Positions 51,861-63,419 of a stretch of 64,000 bases of DNA are shown piece by piece. Below the pieces are notes generated by a model. That model saw only the letters and a list, made by a program, of their open reading frames with translations, made no database searches and was not told the origin of the DNA. A program made the translations under genes and the position numbers. The stretch's first letter is position 1. Each line of letters opens with the position of its first letter. The DNA comes from Prosapia bicincta. Taxonomy: Eukaryota; Arthropoda; Insecta; Hemiptera; Cercopidae. The stretch spans positions 1,888,501 to 1,952,500 of the forward strand of contig JBAIZL010000006.1 of assembly GCA_036971475.1 (NCBI GenBank). Direction: 5' to 3'.

Positions 51861-51901
<41 letters not shown>

Positions 51902-52077
51902 TATGGTGATGTGTTTTCTTGTAATATAATTAATAATTTAAAAATATTTCAAAAACAAGAATCCTTTTAATGAATATATTTATTCAAAGTTTTTCGCCGA
52001 TAAAATAGTACCAGCAAATAATTATCTTCAGGCAAATAATTATCTAATGTTTAATTATCTAAAGATTAGATAATTAT

Positions 52078-52125
52078 TTTCCTTAAGATGCTGGTACTAT
52101 TTTATCGGCGAAAAGCTTTGAATAA
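52078..52125 (+). ncRNA. Hammerhead-like motif, decayed (hairpin c)
   Basis: Reads CTTAAGA for CTGAAGA, i.e. the conserved G is lost, followed by GCTGGTACTATTTTATCGGC, GAA and AAGCTT. It is recognisable as family but predicted inactive. The left-arm copy near 52000-52035 has lost more. Confidence 0.4.
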
Positions 52126-52175
52126 ATATATTCATTAAAAGTGTTCTTGTTTTTGAAAAATTTTTAATTTAATAA

Positions 52176-52238
<63 letters not shown>

Positions 52239-52240
<2 letters not shown>

Positions 52241-54404
52241 CGTTGTCCTGAGTGACTGAGTGAGAACCAACGTAGGTCGAAACTATAAAAGGTAAGGACT
52301 CTTTTAGGGTAAGTTTTGTTAATAGCATAGACGCACACTACGAAAAGATTTTGCAAATGTTGATTTCAAAGACTAGAAATTGCAAAATTGCAGTGTGATA
52401 CAAAAATTGCATATGTTTTCGGTTAAATAATACCTATTATAACTTCGTATCTCAGTTTGATTATCAATGTCAATTATTAGTTGTTTAAAATTTATTAAAA
52501 ATTAACATATAAAGTGACAATTTTAAACGAGTGCGGGGGAAGCCTTCACGGGGCGTTCGGTTTATATAATGACAGATATTGGTAAATTTTCATTATTTTT
52601 TTAGCCATAGTTAACATTCATCATAAGGTTTTAACTTATTCTGAACTAAACTAGAAAAGTTTGATTTACATGGATTTATAAAGTGACATTCTAAAATGAC
52701 ATGTATATCGGTATAGATAGCGGTTATCGAGTAATCGATAAGTTTATTTTATCGATAAGCCCATAGTAGAAGAGGAAACTGAAATTTAATGGGGATAATT
52801 TTGCAGCTGTTTTGCAAAAGAAGGTTGTCACTGTCGGATTCGTGCTGAACTGTGTGGTCAATCGACTTGGATTTTATAAATAATTTGTTACCACCTGATG
52901 AAGTACACCATAATATTATGCTTTGGACGATACTAAAACTAGTTTCGTTTTTAACTATGCGTGCAAATTCTATTCGTAAGATTTTGTTCACGTGATTAAC
53001 AAAAAACCTTTTATCGACTTATATCCTCGACCAATATATGACTTATGCATCATTTAAAAGGCAGCGTAATAATTGATGTACAATCTATATTGAAATCTAT
53101 AAATTTTTAATAAAATATAATTTTTAGTTGAAAACGTCTACTCTTTGTCTTCTTTTACTTTATATTCTGTTCTTTTGATTCAATCTTTCTTTTTTTTCGA
53201 TGCAACTCATTTCTTTTTTTCTTTTACTACGTAATTACATCTTCTCAAATGAGGCTCTCCTTTTTCACTACTCTTCCCTCCTTCTTTCTTCTTCACTTAC
53301 ATCTTTAGAAAGTAAGATTTACTTCTTAAATGTAAGAAACATTTAAAACCTATAATGTTACATACGCATAATATGTTATGGATCAATGTCACATGATTAG
53401 TGAATCAGTAAAAGCAATTAGTCGCAGCATGCACAATTCTTCAAGTTCACTTTTCTAGCATATGTTCAGAACTGATGAGAAGACTTCTCTGAGTGTAGAG
53501 TTTTCAGGTAAGACATAAGAAACATGAAGTGCTTTCTCGTCACGGCGCTTATGTCTATCTTTTATATTTGTTTACCGTGTTACGAAAATTCATAGTAATT
53601 TTACTCCATAGTTAGTAAGTTACAAGGTTTTAAATAACAAGATATAACCTTGAATCGTGTTCAGAAAAAATATATGATCTCATTTCAATTCTGTATTTCC
53701 CCCATTTGTTTACGACTGTTTCTATGAGTGGTTTTGTGTGTGTGTGTGTGTGTGTATGTGCATGTATAAAACGTCTTCACATACTTCTATCTCGTAGTGT
53801 CGTTTAGTATATTTATATTATCAGATTTTAAACATTTCAATATTTTAGACACTTAAACATCTAAATCTATTTATTTCTTAAGTTTGTAGTTAGCATAAAT
53901 TCTCAGCAATGCCTTTTCTTTTGCACAATTACCATTACAAACTGTATTTTCTTTCTTCGATAATTAGTGGAAGTAATTAAGTCTATATACAACTAATTAA
54001 ATAAAGTTTCTCTACTATTTTTATGTGACGAGAGTCAGTAAAACAAGCGTTTCAACAATTATTACAATATATAGTTTTCTCATTTTAAAATTAACAACTT
54101 TAACATAATTATTTCTCTAAGTTATTTCAAATAATTTGTTTTTTCCAGTATGGATACGAAAGCAACAGAAAAACGTTTGTAGCACATTCAATAACGGCAA
54201 TTAATTTTTTTTTTAAACTAGAAGAGCACATTAATGGCGCCTAGAGTAAGTGGTCTTTCCCCTCCATCCTCGAGCTCTCCTGGAATTACCCCTCATCGGA
54301 AGTAAGATTTACATAACCAGGTTTAAATGTAGCTAATTTAACTTTTAGAGCTTACCTCCAAAATATTCTCCCGCCAGCTATTCTTCTTCTACTTAAAAAA
54401 ACCC
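52239..54404. other. AT-rich non-coding DNA
   Basis: Nothing convincing. A CTGATGAAG at about 52908 without a proper GAAA partner, and a short TG run at 53735-53756, are the only recognisable items. Confidence 0.4.
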
Positions 54405-55770
54405 ATTTATCCCGACTAAAGAATAACACATACTCAAGAAGTCCCTGTTATCCCAACTCAAAAATAGGAGGTACTTAAGAAGTCTCTATTAAACCAACTG
54501 AAGAGTAACAGGTACTCAAGTAGTCCCTGTTATCACAACTCAAGAGTAGTAGGTACTGAAGAAGTCTCTATTAAACCAACTCAAGAGTAACAGGTACTCA
54601 AGTAGTCCCTGTTATAAAAACTCAAGAATAGTAGGTACTGAAGAAGTCTCTATTAAACCAACTCAAGAGTAGTAGGTACTCAAGAAGTCTCTATTAAACC
54701 AACTCAAGAGTAGTAGGTACTCAAGTAGTCCCTGTTATAAAAACTCAAGAATAGTAGGTACTGAAGAAGTCTCTATTAAACCAACTCAAGGGTAACAGGT
54801 ACTCAAGAAGTCCCTGTTATAAAAACTCAAGAATAGTAGGTACTGAAGAAGTCTCTATTAAACCAACTCAAGGGTAACAGGTACTCAAGAAGTCCCTGTT
54901 ATAAAAACTCAAGAATAGAAGGTACTCAAGAAGTCTCTATTAAACCAACTCAAGAGTAACATTTACTCAAGTAGTCCCTGTTATCACAACTCAAGAATAG
55001 TAGGTACTGAAGAAGTCTCTATTAAACCAACTCAATGGTAACAGGTACTCAAGTAGTCCCTGTTATTACAACTCAAGAATAGTAGGTACTCAAGAAGTTT
55101 TTATTAAACCAACTCAAGAGTAACAGGCACTCAAGAAGTTCCTGTTATACCAACTCAAGAATAGTAGGTACTCAAGAAGTCTCTATTAAACCAACTCAAG
55201 AGTAACAGGTACTCAAGTAGTCCCTGTTATCACAACTCAAGAATAGTAGGTACTGAAGAAGTTTCTATTAAACCAACTCAAGGGTAACAGTTACTCAAGT
55301 AGTCCCTGTTATCACAACTCAAGAATAGCAGTTACTCAAGAAGTCCCTGTTATCACAACTCAAGAATAGTAGGTACTCAAGAAGTCTCTATAAAGCCAAC
55401 TCAAGAGTAACAATTACTCAAGTAGACCCTGTTATCACAACTCAAGAATAGTAGGTACTCAAGAAGTCCCTGTTATCACAACTCAAGAATAGCAGGTACT
55501 CAAGAAGTCTCTATTAAACCAATTCAAGAGTAACAGTTATTCAAGTAGTCCCTGTTATCACAACTCAAGAATAGTAGGTACTCAAGAAGTCCCTGTTAAC
55601 CCAACTCAAGAATAACAGATACTCAAGCAGCTTCTGTTATCCGAATTCAAAAATAACAGGTACTTAAGAAGTACCAGTTATTCCAACTCAAGAATAGCAG
55701 GTACTGAAGACGTCCCTGTTATCCCATCTCAAGAATAACAGGTATTCAAGAAGTCCCTGTTGTCCTATTC
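54405..55770 (+). repeat. 41-bp minisatellite with dimeric order, about 33 units
   Basis: The basic unit is AACTCAAGAGTAACAGGTAC plus TCAAGTAGTCCCTGTTATCAC. Units alternate between a CCCTGTTATCAC form and a TCTCTATTAAACC form, giving an 82-bp higher-order period over much of the array. The edges are more diverged. Confidence 0.93.
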
Positions 55771-56197
55771 CTCCTCATGAAGTCTTCTTTCCTTTTCTTA
55801 TTTTGCAAAATCCTCTCATATTTTTTAAATGTCTTTTACGTACTTCCGATTTTATGGTCTTGCATTCACGGTATTCAAACATTTACAGTGCTTGTTTGTA
55901 CCAATGCAATCCTTGGATTAATGTTTTTGTTTCTAAAATAGGATATTTAATCACTACGGCATTTATCTTCCTTTAGTTATTCCTTTACAGCCCTGTAAGG
56001 TTATTTCAAACAATCAAGACTAACGACTTTTGGCAAACCCAACGTCACAAAGCACAAAACCTTCTGCCTTTTATTTAATGATTCTTAGCCAATTTGTCAA
56101 AACGCCTTTGCCAAGTGTTGCAAACCTGTTTGCCAATTTCACAGAAGGCATGAAAATAAACTTGGAAAACAAGTTAATGAATTTTACAGGTACAATG
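55771..56197. other. AT-rich non-coding DNA
   Basis: Nothing recognised. Confidence 0.4.
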
Positions 56198-57071
56198 CGA
56201 GGTGGGTTCAAAAAGTAAAGGTTCAAAAATTTAAAGTTTAAAATATTGATAGCAACGGACATTCGATTTTTTTTCCGTAGTGTTGATACACATGCTCCGA
56301 ACATACGTTTATATTTTCGACAATATTTGGCCTAGCATATTTCGTTTGCTTTTGGCATACACAAAGGTTACATGTGTTTTGATATGCTCGAAATTTTCTG
56401 TTATAAAAAATAGACCAAAGATTTTTTGAACAGGATAAATCACGAGCGCGAAATTCAATGAATATGGCAGCTGAAGCATGACTGTGGTGTTACTTTTGGC
56501 CAGAAAATCTCTCATAAGCAACGATGGGTGAGCAGATGTATTATCGTAAATCAAAAGCCATGAATTACTTTTTCCAAAAACTTCGTGTCACGAGACAACC
56601 ATATGCCAACTTCCAAAGCAACATCTCTAAAAGTGCTTTGACTATTTTCAAAAACAATTTCCCTCACTGCTTCAATTTTCATTTGATGTTGACGTGCTGA
56701 GCATTCAGAGCTAGGTTCGTCATTGGCATCCTTTCGGCCATCTTGGAAAAGCTTGCACCACTTATAAAATTTGTTTACTCAGAACAGTCTCAATGTATAC
56801 CACTATAAACGTTTCAAGTGTTTTTGAACACTTATTTCCATTTTTTACACAAAATTTGATGCAAATTCTTTTTGCATCAACCATATTTTTTTACAGCAGA
56901 AAATAACCGATCATACCATTAAACGACCAACCTTTGAAATGAACTATGCTATATTTGTTGAAACTGTAAAAATATGTTCGGGTTGTGTGTATCAACAGAA
57001 TTTTTTTTTTTAATTGAAAATTGAGTTGCTCCAGAAATTTGAAAAGTCCGTTAACTTGTTTAACACATCTT
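56198..57071 (-). pseudogene. Mariner transposon relic, internally deleted
   Basis: The minus strand encodes a mariner-type transposase start (MVDAKRICIKFCVKNG, FYKWCKLFQDGRKDAN, IEAVREIVFENSQSTFRDVA). A jump follows to the catalytic-domain segment around YDNTSAHPSLLMRDFLA, where mariners have HDNAPAH, and then decayed sequence. Frameshifts and a deletion between the DNA-binding part and the DDE part make it non-functional. Probable terminal inverted repeats are CGAGGTGGGTTCAAAAAGT (left, from about 56198) and TTAACTTGTTTAACACATCT (right, to about 57071). The target-site TA is only clear on the right. Confidence 0.75.
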
Positions 57072-57419
57072 GTATATGTAAAAATGTAGGACTTTATGTT
57101 ATAAATATTTTTGAAAATTGGTCCTCGTTTAGACTGGGTCTTGATCTTAACCCAACAAAAGTTTAAAACGTTTTGACGATTCATAACCACTATTTTATAT
57201 GGAATAAATTATTATTGTATTTAAAATTTTCAAAAGAGAAGAAAATCTTTTACATTTTCACCATTTTATCTGTAGTTGTTTCCTTTAATATTTAGGTAAT
57301 TTTATATTTGAATTTACTACGTTGCTATTCACATATCTACTTGTACACATACTCGTTATTACGTTGTAAACACACTTTTCAAAGATTACTAATATTTTTG
57401 ATAAAAGTGCGTTAGGATA
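57072..57419. other. AT-rich non-coding DNA
   Basis: Nothing recognised. Confidence 0.4.
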
Positions 57420-57595
57420 AAAACAAGTGATATATAAAAAAATTCCTACTTAAATTAACAAACAAAAATTTTATTTTATTTTATAATTACAATGAATATA
57501 TATATACAAATGTCAGAATAACAAAATTAAACGACAAAAAAGAAAGGGAATTTCCTTGCTGTTTCCCATTTTTCTTTCTCTGTATGGTGTTGAAC
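57420..57595 (+). repeat. (TA)n-associated repeat family, type B copy, left piece
   Basis: Starts AAATTCCTACTTAAATTAAC and runs to TATGGTGTTGAAC. It is split from its continuation at 62783 by the non-LTR retrotransposon. The uninterrupted paralogue is at 28265-29040. Confidence 0.85.
57584..57595 (+). repeat. Target-site duplication, left copy
   Basis: ATGGTGTTGAAC here is repeated exactly at 62783-62794, directly outside the retrotransposon. Confidence 0.85.
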
Positions 57596-57633
57596 CTCTC
57601 CTATGGGCTGCATGACCTTGACGTGGTGGAGAG
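57596..57633 (+). ncRNA. Possible HDV-like ribozyme fold at the 5' end
   Basis: The first six bases CTCTCC (57596-57601) pair with GGAGAG (57628-57633). Immediately before GGAGAG, GGT (57625-57627) pairs with ACC (57615-57617) across the loop TTGACGT. This is the P1-P2-P3-L3-P3'-P1' order of HDV-like ribozymes, which cut exactly at the 5' end of several non-LTR elements. I could not place P2', P4 and the catalytic C with confidence downstream. Confidence 0.35.
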
Positions 57634-58048
57634 GCTTAATCCGGGCGTGGGGGGCGGGTGGAGCGGAGCTGTACGTATGTGGCTCCCTATAAACGGGAAG
57701 TCCAGGCATTTGTGTGAGTGCATGAAGGCGGCTCAAAAAAAAGGGGCCAGTCCTAGCACCTGAAGGGTTGTTATCTGCCCGGCTCTCGCCCTGCCCTTCC
57801 CTTGCGGGCGGCAACCAAGAAGCACCCCTCATCCAGGTTGGTGGTCTGGATGGGCACTTACACCCCCGATCTGAAGGTGTTATGCGATCCGTGCCGATGT
57901 AGATTCGTGGCCCTCGGGGTAAGGAGGGTCTTTAACGGAGCCTCAGGGGCACCTGGCGCCACCCCTGAGTACTTAAGTCGCCTTACCGCCGTAAGCGGGG
58001 CTCTGCGGCGGCGGACCTTTATTTCCCTAGCTGCTCGTGGGAACACAC

Positions 58049-59059
58049 ATGGCAGAGAAAAAAATAAATTTAACTGGTCAGGGCTTAGAACCTACCGACA
58101 AATCTGTTCCTATGGAGGTGGCTTCGGCCCCCGTAGAGACAGATGGAAATCCAGCTGCGAAGGCAACAGGAAGAATGAGTGGTGCACAAAGGAGGAAAGC
58201 ACTCTGGCTTTCCTACCATGAGGAAGCAAAGAAGGCGGAGGCGGAGGGCAGAGAACCACCGCCACCCCCTTTGAGGAAACACCGATCCGGGCAGCGAAAG
58301 GGTTTGACGGAGGCTGGGGCTAGAACCCGCCCTGTCGTCCCGGAAGCCAGTGGATCAGGTAGGACTTTAGTACGACAAAAGAGAGAAAGGAAAAGGAAGG
58401 AAAGGAGTACTTCTAATCCTACTCCAGAGTCGGAGGTCAAGAGGTCTAGGCCTGCTTGGTCGGGAGGGCCGTCTTTCTCGGCGATCTCCGCCAACCTTCC
58501 GAGGGTTCTTGTGACCTTTGGGGATAGTGTAGGCGTGAGGATGGAGATGGCGGCGTTCGACCACCTTAAGGGCACCGTCATGGACCGGATTCTGGACACT
58601 CCTAGTGGAGGTTTTGTTCCGCGGTTCAGAGACACTCACCTAAGGGATGGAGTCGCAGCATTTATTTGTGCTGAGGAGGAATCGGCAAAATGGCTGAGAG
58701 AAGTGGTACCGTCAGTTAAGCTCGAGGACGGGACTCAGGCAAGGCTAGTACTGCCTGATGAACTGATCAAAAGGGTGAAAGTGACGGTGCTAGTACCACC
58801 ACCAAAAAGGGAGGCCACTCAGCTGGTCAAGTTCATTGGGATGCAAAACCCAGAAATTGACACTTCGAAGTGGAAGATCCTACAGTGCATTGAGCGGGGA
58901 CCTGCAAGCCTCCTCTGCCTAGGATTGGATGAGGCATCGGCCAGATTATTAAAGGCAAGAGATGGGAAAGCCTTCCTGGGGACTGCAGAGGTCACTTTTA
59001 AGTGGAACTCTAAGGACCTGAAAGAGAAGGGCGAGAGAGAGAATCAGGAGAAGGCATAG
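58049..59059 (+). CDS. Non-LTR retrotransposon ORF1 protein (DUF4780-type)
   Basis: Starts MAEKKINLTGQG at ATG 58049; an upstream in-frame GTG (58037) is not needed. The 336-aa protein has a basic, Pro/Lys/Arg-rich N-terminal half (GREPPPPPLRKHRSGQRKG, KRERKRKERS), as in nucleic-acid-binding ORF1 proteins. The second half has the DUF4780 pattern: AAFICAEEESAKWLREVVP, LPDELIKRVKVTVLVPPPK, and an RGPASLLCLGLDEASARLL stretch. No CCHC knuckles are visible. Its role would be packaging of element RNA. The reading frame is intact. ORF2 begins 14 bp after its stop. Confidence 0.85.
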   Translation: MAEKKINLTGQGLEPTDKSVPMEVASAPVETDGNPAAKATGRMSGAQRRKALWLSYHEEAKKAEAEGREPPPPPLRKHRSGQRKGLTEAGARTRPVVPEASGSGRTLVRQKRERKRKERSTSNPTPESEVKRSRPAWSGGPSFSAISANLPRVLVTFGDSVGVRMEMAAFDHLKGTVMDRILDTPSGGFVPRFRDTHLRDGVAAFICAEEESAKWLREVVPSVKLEDGTQARLVLPDELIKRVKVTVLVPPPKREATQLVKFIGMQNPEIDTSKWKILQCIERGPASLLCLGLDEASARLLKARDGKAFLGTAEVTFKWNSKDLKEKGERENQEKA

Positions 59060-59072
59060 GGGTCAGTTGGAG

Positions 59073-62000
59073 ATGGCTGACCCTCGAGCAATGATCCTGC
59101 AAATCAACTTGCATCACAGTAAAAGCGCCTCGGTGGTCCTAACCAGGTGCTTAAATGTGAGGCACACATTACCAGCGCTTGCGCTGGTGCAAGAACCGTG
59201 GCTGGTCAGGAACCGTATAAGGGGTCTGACTGCAGCTGGGCGCACCTACACAAGTGGGGAACATGAGGGGCACAGAGCATGTGTGATAGTCAGAGGACTA
59301 GAAGCCACGCTGATTCAAGAATTCTCAACTAAAGACCTTGCGGTGGTTAGAATTCGAGGCAAGGGCGAGGTAAGTGGGAGCAGGGAGTTCCTTGTGGCCT
59401 CCACTTACTGCGCCCACAATAGAGAATCGCCCCCTGCAGAATTACGTAAGTTAGTTCGGTACTGCAGGGAGAGGAATATAGGAATTTTAGTGGGCTGTGA
59501 TGCCAATGCTCATAATGAGGTGTGGGGCAGCACAGACACAAATGAGCGAGGCGAGGAGCTCCTAGCCTTCTTGATTGAAGAAAATCTTGTGGTTTTAAAC
59601 ACAGGTGCCGAGCCAACATTTGTCACTTCAAACAGAAGGGAGGTTCTAGATATCACCTTCTGTAATAGACAAATGGTAAGGTGGGTGCATGACTGGCAGG
59701 TTTCGGATGAGCCCTCCATGTCTGATCACCGAATCATCACTGCTACAATGAGGGGAGTGGTTCCCCATGTGGTGTGGTTTAGGAACCCGAGAAGGACAAA
59801 CTGGGAAGGTTTTAAGTCCTCGGTGAGGAGGCGGATGTCTGACTTCCGTGGTAAATATGGTACATCAAACGAACTGGAAAATACTGAGGCCTACATCAGG
59901 ACTGCAACTTCCACGTCATTTGAGGAAAATTGCCCTCTCTCGCGGATAAACACTGGGCGTGGTAAGCTTAAGTGGAACAGCGAGTTAGAGGCAAGACGGA
60001 AAGAGACTAGAAGGCTCTTTAATAGGGCAAAGAAGAAGAAAACGGCGGAGACCTGGCAGGCATATAAAGACAGCCAGGGTCTCTATAAAAATCTTATTAA
60101 AGAGGTTAAACGTGCTTCTTGGGAAAAGTGGTGCTCAGAGACAAGCACACTGAGTGACACTGCTAGACTGTTTAAGGTGTTAGCAGGTGGACCGAGGGGA
60201 GAGCTTAAGTTTGTCAAGAAGACTGATGGTAGCTTTACTGACACCCCGGAGGAAACACTGCGTCTGCTTATGAGGAACAGTTTTCCCGATATTAGACCGG
60301 TGGGGGACGGTGCTCAAAACCTCCGACATACTGGGCTAAGGGCAGACTGGAATATTGCTGGGCAGGTGATCTCAGCGCAAAAGGTGAGAGAGGCAATTCT
60401 GTCTTTTGAGCCTTTTAAAGCGCCTGGATTAGATAACATTACTCCAGCACTACTACCAAATTGCTTGGAGGAAATAATAGGGCCACTGACAGGATTACTC
60501 AGAGGCTGTGTTGCCTTGGGTTACACGCCTGGGCAGTGGCTCAAAACGAAGGTTATCTTTATCCCCAAACCAGGGAGGAAAGGTTACACAGAGGTAAAGG
60601 ACTTCAGACCTATCAGCCTCACACTTTCTTGTTAAAGACATTGGAAAGGCTGGTGGACTACTATTTGAAGGAGGGACCTTTGAAGCAGTATCCGCTTCAT
60701 CAGGACCAACACGCCTACCGAACCGGTAGGTCAGTGGAGACTGCGCTGTTGTCGGTCGTAGACTTTATTAAGGGTCAGATCAACAACAAGGGGATATGTA
60801 TTGGGGCTTTTCTTGATGTGGAGGGGGCTTTTAATAGTACCTCTAGACTGGCCATCAAGAGAGCAGCTATGGATCATGGGATTTCTGATGGAATTATAAA
60901 TTGGATTATGAGTTCCTTGGAAAACCGGATAAGCACTGCATCCTGGATGGGGTGCACGATAAATGGGATGGTCTCGGAGGGCTGCCCGCAGGGTGGAGTG
61001 TTATCCCCTTTGCTGTGGAGCCTTGTCGTGGACGGCCTACTAAGGACACTCAGTGGAATGGGTGTCAAGGTGGTAGGATATGCGGATGACATAGCTATCC
61101 TTGTTAGGGGACCATTTGAAGAGGTCCTCAAAGACCTGCTTCAAGAGGCACTCAAGGTAACAGAAGTATGGTGCAGGGAGAATGCACTATGCATTCAAGG
61201 AGAGAAATCTGTGGCACTCATCTTCACTAGGCGATATAAAACTAAATCGCTGGAGATGATGGAAGTTGGTAATACTAAAATAAGCTACGTTGAGAGTGCT
61301 AAATATCTGGGAGTTATTCTGGATAGGAAGCTACTCTGGCGTGAGCATTTGGAGGATAAGTGCAAAGAAGCCATAGCTACGTTCTGGCAATGCTGAGGAG
61401 CAATAGGCACGAGATGGGGTTTGGGTCCACGTCAAATGAACTGGATTTATTCCGCCATTGTGGTGCCGAGGTTGGTCTTTGCCTCTATCGTCTGGTGGGA
61501 CAGGGCACAGAAAGAAACAAGTAAAAGAATGCTGGACCGCGCGCAGGGGCTCTTCCTTAGAGGCATAACTGCTACAAGGAGAAGCACACCATGTGCGGCC
61601 ATGAGGGTTATGTTGGGTTTTCCATCCTTGAGTCTTCAAATTAGGATGGAGGCAATGAAAACTGCATACCGGCTAAGCTGTACTGGGCAGTGGAAGACAA
61701 GTAGCAAACTTCATAAACAGCTATTTGGGGATTTACTGAAGGAGCTCTGGATAGAACCTCAGGATAAGATACTGCCTCTTAAAAGGGAAAAAGGAAACTA
61801 CAAAATCCTTATTCCTGCAAGAGAGGCATGGGCGGAGTATAGACCCAGACATGGTGAAATCTGGTTCACCGATGGGTCCAAGATGAAGGAAGGAGTGGGA
61901 GCAGGATTTAGTGGACCGAGACACCAAGACAGATTTTGTCATCGCCTGGAGGACTACAACTCTGTCTTCCAGGGGGAGGTGCTCGCGATCAAACTATGTG

Positions 62001-62685
62001 CTGAGGAAATAATAGGGTCTGGCAGGAGGGGCAAGACCATCTGGATTTGCTCGGACAGTCAGGCAGCTCTGAAGGCTTTAGGTAAGGCTAGTACCAGCTC
62101 TAGGTTGGTGGCTGAGACTATGGCTTCTTTAGCAGAGCTGAGTAAGCATAATTCACTCAACCTAACCTGGATTCCAGGACATTCTGGCTGGATAGGGAAT
62201 GAGAGAGCTGACGCCTTAGCAAAACAAGGGTGTATAACACAAGGACCGTTTCTGAGGGCAGTGGGCATGCCGCCTCGGGAGGGGCGCAAGAGGATCATGG
62301 CACATATAGACAGGTTGTGCAGGGAAGAATGGAATGTAACCTTGGGGTGTAACAAATCCAAGGTACTGTGGGGTTACTCAGGAGATGTGTGGGGCAAAGA
62401 ACTACTCTCCTTAAGTAGACATCAACTCAGAGCTACTGTAGAGCTGGTTACAGGCCATGAGAATCTGAGGGGTTTCAATACAAAATTGGAAAATCTAGGT
62501 CCCCTGTATGCAAGAGATGCGACGAGGACCAAGAGGAAAGCCCAATTCACGTACTCTGTGAGTGTCCTGCTTTGGGAGCTGCAAGGAGAAAGTTGTTTGG
62601 CTGGCAGGTATGCACACCAGAGGATATCAGAAGATCTAGCATCAGGTGGGTACTTGATTTCTGCAAAGAGGTAGGTATCCACTAA
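59073..62685 (+). pseudogene. Non-LTR retrotransposon ORF2 (endonuclease, RT, RNase H, zinc finger), three defects
   Basis: ATG 59073 gives MADPRAMILQINLHHSK. Endonuclease: QEPW, GCDANAHNEVWGS, LDITF and SDHRI. Reverse transcriptase: KAPGLDNITP, KDFRPISLT, FLDVEGAFN, GCPQGGVLSPLLW and VVGYADDIAIL. RNase H: FTDGSK, FQGEVLAI, CSDSQAAL and GNERADALAKQG, giving the D-E-D-D set. The C-terminal finger is CKRCDEDQEESPIHVLCEC. Breaks: a 1-nt deletion near 60621 just after the PISLT motif, a TGA at 61394-61396 (likely a decayed CGA, a CpG-type change), and a 1-nt deletion near 62488 before the zinc finger. The last frame ends with TAA at 62683-62685. All catalytic motifs are otherwise intact. Confidence 0.9.
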
Positions 62686-62782
62686 GCTAGTCCTGTGGTA
62701 GGGATGGGAAGAGAGTACAAAGGCTACAGCTAAGTGCTCTACACCGATAAGGTCCCTCCGAGTTTTTTTTTTTTTAGTAATA
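62686..62782 (+). other. 3' UTR and tail of the retrotransposon
   Basis: About 97 bp including GGTCCCTCCGAG, T13 and TAGTAATA. The T run rather than an A run on the coding strand, followed by an AT-rich tail, is unusual but fits the short simple-repeat tails of I-group elements. Confidence 0.6.
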
Positions 62783-63085
62783 ATGGTGTTGAACGATTAT
62801 TTTTGTTGGTTGCTATTTAAAACCTTCCTTATTTTTTGTCCCTTCCATTGTGCTATAGTATCTTCTCGCTTTTCTTCCACATTGTCTATTTGTGAAGCAA
62901 GTTTCGATACCGTTAATCCAGTTTGTTTATTTTATACTTTTCATTAATTTATAATCCTAGAGCATTGTTTTTAATATTTTGCGGTAACCATGGCAACAAT
63001 TGAAGGTGGTGCAATGCATGCTTCGGCGACAACCAGATAGGGGCTAAATATAAATTCATATACATCTTTGAGAAATAGGCATAAA
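62783..63085 (+). repeat. (TA)n-associated repeat family, type B copy, right piece
   Basis: Begins with the right target duplication ATGGTGTTGAAC (62783-62794) and continues GATTATTTTTGTTGGTTGC, TTTCGATACCGTTAATCCAG, GGTAACCATGGCAACAATTG. It is truncated before the tRNA-like boxes. Confidence 0.85.
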
Positions 63086-63419
63086 ATCGTCCAGTAAAGA
63101 ATATAAGGGAGATATTCGTGCGTCTTTGCTATATTAGTTCTCTGTTCTGAAGTAACTCAATCGGGATCACAGATCATGTCCACCTGTTACTTTTCTTTAA
63201 GGCAAGGAAGATTTAGTTTTGTAGAGCCGAAGGACGATCTGTGGTCGTATGTTGCTAAGATTAAGGGAGGATAATGGCACCGACTGGACAGCATCACTTA
63301 AACTGGACAGCATCACAAGAAGCTCTGAATGAGTCACACATTACCCAAAATTTATATGTCAAAATAGCATTAAATTAAACAAAAGTTTATATTCGTATTA
63401 ATTAAGCACTCGAATCAAG
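63086..63419. other. Non-coding, nothing recognised
   Basis: No frame or repeat recognised apart from a short local duplication of ACTGGACAGCATCACTTAA. Confidence 0.4.

Larger units (their letters stand above)
57596..62782 (+). mobile_element. Full-length non-LTR retrotransposon (I/LOA/jockey group), disabled
   Basis: This element of about 5.19 kb has a ~450-bp 5' UTR, ORF1, ORF2 (AP endonuclease, reverse transcriptase, RNase H, zinc finger), a short 3' UTR with a T13 run and a TAGTAATA tail, and 12-bp target duplications. Having both ends means it is not 5'-truncated. The RNase H domain with a YADD reverse transcriptase and an ORF1 of DUF4780 type places it in the I group, most like LOA-type elements; the exact clade is uncertain. 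Three defects in ORF2 (two frameshifts and one stop) show it is dead but not old. It is GC-rich relative to the host DNA. Confidence 0.9.

Noticed and set aside
52900..52960. CTGATGAAGTACACC as another hammerhead-like motif
   Set aside because: No GAAA at a suitable distance, no stem I complement and no foldback around it.
58367..62682. Minus-strand open frames over the retrotransposon
   Set aside because: They are shadows of ORF1 and ORF2, which carry all the domain motifs.
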